From Azoarcus sp. (GTDB lineage: Bacteria; Pseudomonadota; Gammaproteobacteria; Burkholderiales; Rhodocyclaceae): a stretch of 20,647 bases of DNA. The stretch spans positions 1 through 20,647 of the forward strand of contig JAITCV010000032.1 of NCBI GenBank assembly GCA_031282905.1. Reading direction: 5' to 3'. The notes below the pieces were generated by a model. The model was not told the origin of the DNA, searched no databases, and was given only the letters and a program-made list of their open reading frames with translations. Shown here one piece after another: positions 16,667 through 20,647 of this stretch. The position numbers and the translations under genes are program-made. Position 1 is the first letter of the stretch, and the number at the start of each line of letters is the position of its first letter.

Positions 16667-17461
16667 ATGGTACGCATCCTCTCTGCCAACCTCAATGGTA
16701 TACGATCAGCATTGTCGAAAGGGTTCCACGACTGGCTGCCGGAAATCGCTCCCGACATCATCTGCGTCCAGGAACTCAAGGCCCAGGCCGATGATCTCAC
16801 CGAGGCGACGCGCAAGCTCAACGGGATGAAAAGCTGGTTCCATCATGCCGAAAAGAAAGGCTACAGCGGTGTCGGCATATACAGTCATCACCTCCCGGAC
16901 AAGGTGACCGTGGGGTTGGGCATCGCCGACATTGACGCCGAAGGGCGTTACCTGCAACTGGATTTTCCGGCGCTCTCGGTGGTATCGCTCTATCTGCCTT
17001 CGGGCTCCAGTTCCCCTGAACGCCAGGCGGCGAAATTCAGCTTCATGGAACGCTTCCTGCCCCGTCTCGCCGAACTCGCCGAGCATGCCAGGCTCGCCGG
17101 ACGTGAAATCGTGATCTGTGGCGACTGGAACATCGCCCACCGCGAAATCGACCTCAAGAACTGGAAAAGCAACCAGAAGAATTCCGGCTTCCTGCCCGAA
17201 GAACGCGCTTGGCTGTCGCGGATATTCGATGAACTCGGCTATGTAGACGTCTACCGCCAGCTCCATCCCACGGCGGGAGAAGAAGGCTACACCTGGTGGT
17301 CGAACCGCGGCCAGGCATGGGCAAAGAACGTCGGCTGGCGCATCGACTACCAGATTGCCAGCCCCGGCCTCGCCGCCCTCGCCCGCCGTGCCTGGGTCTA
17401 CAAGGAACAACGTTTCTCCGACCACGCGCCGCTCATCGTCGATTACGACATCGACCCGTAG
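16667..17461 (+). CDS. xth: Exodeoxyribonuclease III (AP endonuclease family)
   Basis: Mg2+-dependent 3'-5' exonuclease and AP endonuclease for base excision repair. The 264-residue protein starts MVRILSANLNGIRSA, the standard opening. Active-site residues are Asn8, Glu36 in QELKA, Asp153 and Asn155 in GDWNIAH, and the Asp252-His253 pair in SDHAP. WWSNRGQAWAKNVGWRIDYQ is characteristic of the family. No Shine-Dalgarno sequence precedes the ATG; a -10-like TAAAAT lies at 16621-16626 without a recognisable -35. It is divergent from pyrE with 36 bases between the chosen starts. Subtypes (XthA versus ExoA-like) are not separated here. Confidence 0.96.
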   Translation: MVRILSANLNGIRSALSKGFHDWLPEIAPDIICVQELKAQADDLTEATRKLNGMKSWFHHAEKKGYSGVGIYSHHLPDKVTVGLGIADIDAEGRYLQLDFPALSVVSLYLPSGSSSPERQAAKFSFMERFLPRLAELAEHARLAGREIVICGDWNIAHREIDLKNWKSNQKNSGFLPEERAWLSRIFDELGYVDVYRQLHPTAGEEGYTWWSNRGQAWAKNVGWRIDYQIASPGLAALARRAWVYKEQRFSDHAPLIVDYDIDP

Positions 17462-17502
17462 CCCGCTGTTTCTCCTCCCGAACCGCAGCAATCCAGTCGC
17501 AC

Positions 17503-17548
17503 AAGGCCGCGCTTGGCCTTATAGTCCGGAGATCGCGGGCCTGCCCGC
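17503..17548 (+). promoter_or_regulatory. Candidate aceE promoter and leader hairpins
   Basis: TATAGT (17520-17525) is a 5-of-6 match to a -10 box, with no good -35. It is abutted by a perfect inverted repeat, AAGGCC (17503-17508) and GGCCTT (17515-17520), which sits where a repressor would act. Downstream, GCGGG-CCTG-CCCGC (17535-17548) can form a 5-bp hairpin in the leader, 16 bases before the aceE ribosome binding site. Neither matches the E. coli PdhR operator as I know it. Confidence 0.35.
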
Positions 17549-17580
17549 CGCCAACAACAACCATGGGGAGGAGAACAAAC

Positions 17581-20256
17581 ATGACCACGAACAAACCATT
17601 GCCTGTCGATGCCGACGCCATCGAGACCCGGGAATGGCTCGATGCCCTCGTCGCCGTCATCGGACGCGAAGGCCCCGAACGCGCCCATTACCTGATCGAA
17701 CGCCTGATCGAAGCCGCGCGCGAACACGGGATCAACCTGCCCTACTCGGCAACGACCGAATACATCAACACCATCCCCCCCGACCAGCAGCCGAAATACC
17801 CCGGCAACCCGGATCTCGAACTCAAGATCCACGCCTACATCCGCTGGAACGCGATGGCGATGGTGGTACGGGCAAACAAACACACCAACGTCGGCGGCCA
17901 TATCGCCTCCTTCGCCTCTGCGGCGGCGCTCTACGATGTAGGCTACGAGCATTTCTGGCACGCGCCGGGCGCGGAACACGGCAGCGACCTGATCTACATC
18001 CAGGGCCATTCGGTGCCCGGCATCTACGCCCGCGCCTTCCTGCTCGGGCGACTATCCGAAGAACAACTCGACCACTTCCGCCAGGAAACCCACGGCAAGG
18101 GCATCTCATCCTACCCCCACCCCTGGCTGATGCCGGACTTCTGGCAATTCCCCACGGTATCGATGGGCCTGGGCCCGCTATGCGCGATCTATGCCGCGCG
18201 CTTCATGAAATACCTCGCCAGCCGCCAACTCATCGACGCCAAAGACGCCGCGCGGCGCAAGGTCTGGGCCTTCCTCGGCGACGGCGAAACCGACGAAGTC
18301 GAAGCCCTCGGCGCCATCGGCATGGCCGGGCGCGAAAAACTCGACAACCTTATTTTCGTCATCAACTGCAACCTGCAACGGCTCGACGGCCCGGTGCGTG
18401 GCAACGGCAAGATCATCCAGGAACTGGAAGCGGAATTTCGCGGCGCGGGCTGGAACGTGATCAAACTGATCTGGGGCACGCACTGGGACGCGCTATTCGC
18501 CCGCGACAAGCAAGGCATCCTGCGCCAGCGCATGATGGACGTATGCGATGGCGAATATCAGACCTACAAGGCAAAAAATGGCGCTTACGTGCGCGAGCAC
18601 TTCTTCAACACCCCGGCGCTCAAGGCGCTGGTCGCCGACTGGACCGACGATGACGTCTGGCAACTCAATCGCGGCGGCCATGACATATTCAAGATATTCG
18701 CCGCCTACCGCAGCGCCGTCGACCACCCGGGCCAACCCACTGTCATCCTCGCCAAGACCATCAAGGGTTTTGGCATGGGCGCGGCGGGCGAAGCAATGAA
18801 CATCTCCCACCAACAAAAAAAGCTGGACACCGAAGCCGTGCGCCGTTTCCGCGACCGCTTCGGCCTGCCGGTGCCCGATGACCAGCTCGCGCAAGTCCCC
18901 TACCTCAAGTTCGCCGACGATTCCCCTGAATACCAATACCTGCGTGATCACCGCCTCGCGCTGGGCGGTTTCATCCCCGCCCGCCGCCGCCGCGCCGCGC
19001 CGCTGGCGATACCGCCGCTTGCCGCCTTCGACGCCCTGCTCGCCGCCTCGGGCGAAGGCCGCGAACTGTCGACCACGATGGCGATGGTGCGGATCATGAA
19101 CCTGCTGCTGAGAGACGCTCGGCTTGGCCGCCACATCGTCCCCATCGTCCCCGACGAATCGCGCACCTTCGGCATGGAAGGCATGTTCCGCCAATATGGC
19201 ATCTGGAACCAGGAAGGACAAAGATATGTCCCCGAAGACCACGACCAATTGATGTTCTACAAGGAAAGCCTCACCGGCCAGATCCTGCAGGAAGGCATCA
19301 ACGAAGCCGGCGCCATGGCCGACTGGATTGCCGCGGGCACCGCCTACAGCGTACACGGCGTGCAGATGGTGCCGTTCTACATCTGCTATTCGATGTTCGG
19401 TCTGCAACGGACGATGGACCTCGCCTGGGCCGCGGGCGACCAACGCACGCGCGGCTTTCTCATCGGCGGCACTGCCGGGCGCACCACCCTCAACGGCGAA
19501 GGACTGCAACACGAAGACGGCCACAGCCAGGTACTCGCCAGCCTCATTCCCAACTGCATCAGTTACGACCCCACCTTCCAATACGAAGTCGCGGTCATCG
19601 TGCAAGACGGCCTGCGCCGCATGTTCGCCGAACAAGAAGACGTCTATTACCACCTCACGGTAATGAACGAAAACTACGCGCACCCGGAAATGCCCGCTGG
19701 CGCCGAAGCCAACATCCTCCGTGGCCTCTACCTCTTTCGCAAAGGTCCGGCCTCGAACGGCCCCAGAGTGCAATTGCTCGGCTCCGGCAGCATTTTCCGC
19801 GAAATCATCGCCGCCGCCGACCTGCTGGCAAACGACTGGCATGTGGAAGCCGACCTCTGGGGCTGCCCCGGCCTCAATCAACTGGCGCGCGACGGACGCG
19901 ACACCGAACGCTGGAACCTGCTCCACCCCACCGCCACCCCACGCCGCTCGCATGTGGAAAACTGCCTCGACGACACCCGCGGCCCGATCATCGCCGCCAC
20001 CGATTACGTGCGGCTCTATGCCGAACAAATCCGCCCCTTCATCCACCGCCGCTACCTCACCCTCGGCACCGACGGCTTTGGCCGCTCCGACACCCGCGCC
20101 GCCCTGCGTCATTTCTTCGAAGTCGACCGCCACTGGATCACGCTCGCCGCGTTGAAGGCACTGGCCGACGACGGCGCAATCGGACGAGAAAAAGTCACCG
20201 AAGCCATCGCCCAATACGGGCTGGACACGAACAAGCCCAACCCGCTCACGGTCTGA
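17581..20256 (+). CDS. aceE: Pyruvate dehydrogenase E1 component, homodimeric type
   Basis: Thiamine diphosphate enzyme that decarboxylates pyruvate and passes the acetyl group to the E2 lipoyl domain, linking glycolysis to the TCA cycle. ATG 17581 follows a strong GGGGAGGAG site with 7-base spacing and gives 891 residues, close to the 887 of E. coli AceE; the longer frame is a shadow of xth. The TPP/Mg motif GDGETDE starts at residue 233 and ends in NCNLQRLDGPVRGNGK from about 262. The early GHIASFASAA and HGKGISSYPHPWLMPDFWQ are typical of this family. IVPDESRTFGMEGMFRQYGI marks the pyrimidine-binding half. No E2 (aceF) or E3 gene follows within the window; the next confident gene is cysN on the other strand. 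Confidence 0.98.
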   Translation: MTTNKPLPVDADAIETREWLDALVAVIGREGPERAHYLIERLIEAAREHGINLPYSATTEYINTIPPDQQPKYPGNPDLELKIHAYIRWNAMAMVVRANKHTNVGGHIASFASAAALYDVGYEHFWHAPGAEHGSDLIYIQGHSVPGIYARAFLLGRLSEEQLDHFRQETHGKGISSYPHPWLMPDFWQFPTVSMGLGPLCAIYAARFMKYLASRQLIDAKDAARRKVWAFLGDGETDEVEALGAIGMAGREKLDNLIFVINCNLQRLDGPVRGNGKIIQELEAEFRGAGWNVIKLIWGTHWDALFARDKQGILRQRMMDVCDGEYQTYKAKNGAYVREHFFNTPALKALVADWTDDDVWQLNRGGHDIFKIFAAYRSAVDHPGQPTVILAKTIKGFGMGAAGEAMNISHQQKKLDTEAVRRFRDRFGLPVPDDQLAQVPYLKFADDSPEYQYLRDHRLALGGFIPARRRRAAPLAIPPLAAFDALLAASGEGRELSTTMAMVRIMNLLLRDARLGRHIVPIVPDESRTFGMEGMFRQYGIWNQEGQRYVPEDHDQLMFYKESLTGQILQEGINEAGAMADWIAAGTAYSVHGVQMVPFYICYSMFGLQRTMDLAWAAGDQRTRGFLIGGTAGRTTLNGEGLQHEDGHSQVLASLIPNCISYDPTFQYEVAVIVQDGLRRMFAEQEDVYYHLTVMNENYAHPEMPAGAEANILRGLYLFRKGPASNGPRVQLLGSGSIFREIIAAADLLANDWHVEADLWGCPGLNQLARDGRDTERWNLLHPTATPRRSHVENCLDDTRGPIIAATDYVRLYAEQIRPFIHRRYLTLGTDGFGRSDTRAALRHFFEVDRHWITLAALKALADDGAIGREKVTEAIAQYGLDTNKPNPLTV

Positions 20257-20318
20257 TCAGGGTTTACGGGTGCGGCCTGAAACTTTTGTCCGGTGACTGA
20301 CCACAAAGGAAAAGTGAA

Positions 20319-20561
20319 ATGCCGACAAGAGGGTTCATGGTATTGCCGTTCCTGGCGTTGCTGTTCATGGGTTCATCCAGCGCCAGTGCTCATGATGAAA
20401 GTTTCCGGTTTCCACCGCTGACAGACGACAAAGGCCGCGCCAGCGGCCACTCCGTCTTCTGTCATCTGTCCTCTGACCCCTGGATCATTCCCGCCCCGAC
20501 CGTATTGTTGTTGCTCTCGTCGATGACGATGAATGCGCCGGTGGCGCGGTTGTCGGCATAG
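20319..20561 (+). CDS. Short ORF with signal peptide, possibly truncated
   Basis: An 80-residue ORF 62 bases after aceE. It has a purine-rich AAAGGAAAAG about 5 bases before ATG 20319 and a clear signal peptide, MPTRGFMVLPFLALLFMG followed by SSSASA, with cleavage before HDES. After about 48 residues the frame enters the 3' end of cysN antisense (20462-20561), so its C-terminal third is unlikely to be original. Either the true gene was cut by a rearrangement or the ORF is fortuitous. I do not recognise the mature sequence. Confidence 0.35.
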   Translation: MPTRGFMVLPFLALLFMGSSSASAHDESFRFPPLTDDKGRASGHSVFCHLSSDPWIIPAPTVLLLLSSMTMNAPVARLSA

Positions 20562-20647
20562 GCATCGGCGAAGAGGGGTTGCGCGAGCTTGAAATGCACG
20601 CGGGCGATGTCGTTCATGACGAGTTTTTCGGCGGGGAGGCGCTCCAG
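20462..20647 (-). CDS. cysN: Sulfate adenylyltransferase large subunit, C-terminal part
   Basis: The last 61 codons of a CysN-like GTPase subunit of ATP sulfurylase, which activates sulfate to APS for assimilation. The 5' part lies beyond the right edge, so there is no start codon in view. Read from base 20647, the minus strand gives LERLPAEKLVMNDIARV, HFKLAQPLFADAYADNRATG, AFIVIDESNNNTVGAGMI and a short GSEDR tail, ending at TGA (20462-20464). The pattern NDIxRV, then AQPL, NRATGxFIxID and NTVGAGMI is the C-terminal beta-barrel signature of CysN and CysN/CysC proteins. A fused APS kinase domain is excluded because the frame stops right after GAGMI. The short ORF at 20319 runs convergently into it. 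Confidence 0.92.
   Translation of the reverse strand: MERLPAEKLVMNDIARVHFKLAQPLFADAYADNRATGAFIVIDESNNNTVGAGMIQGSEDR

Noticed and set aside
18493..20214. 573-codon open frame on the minus strand opposite aceE
   Set aside because: Antisense shadow of aceE, with no ribosome binding site or recognisable domain.

Overview
The window reads as an ordinary housekeeping stretch of a GC-rich betaproteobacterial chromosome, with several AT-richer insertions. The lineage is inferred from gene content: guaBA beside a DUF4124 gene, smpB divergent from ratA-ratB, a CorA with a GMN motif, and divergent xth and pyrE. I cannot name a species. Sampled GC is about 73% in aceE (60-base sample at 19021) but only about 35% in the O-antigen-ligase-like gene (3301) and 40% in the membrane phosphotransferase gene (8701).

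Region by region. (1) 1-4330, + strand: a tight cell-surface glycan operon of a GT4 glycosyltransferase (5' end outside the window), a GT-B-like polysaccharide protein, a GT32-type glycosyltransferase and an O-antigen ligase/polymerase-like membrane protein. Its last gene overlaps the 3' end of guaA tail to tail by 50 nt. (2) 4281-7438, - strand: the guaB-guaA GMP pathway, with a strong guaB promoter, a 10-bp tandem repeat and a terminator-like hairpin between the two genes. (3) 7520-9636, + strand: a secreted DUF4124 protein, then an AT-rich LtaS/sulfatase-like membrane phosphotransferase gene bracketed by a near-perfect 16-bp inverted repeat. (4) 9769-12101: ratA-ratB on -, smpB-corA on +. 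(5) 12102-12433: a non-coding gap holding what looks like the truncated start of an AAA-ATPase-like/DUF1703 gene with its -10 box. (6) 12434-17461: uvrB on +; a pyrE, secreted-protein and sirtuin operon on -; xth on + starting beside the pyrE 5' end. (7) 17581-20647: aceE on +, followed by a short signal-peptide ORF running head-on into the 3' end of cysN on -. That cysN fragment has no start codon in the window.

The genes form several independent units: surface glycan assembly, purine and pyrimidine synthesis, translation rescue, DNA repair, Mg2+ transport, pyruvate oxidation and sulfate activation. I see no tRNA, rRNA, CRISPR array, intact transposase, integrase or phage gene, and no convincing new multi-gene system. 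The most interesting signals are the scars of gene gain and loss: the inverted-repeat-bracketed phosphotransferase, the DUF1703 remnant beside corA, the glycan locus fused to the guaA tail, and the orphan signal-peptide ORF ending in cysN.
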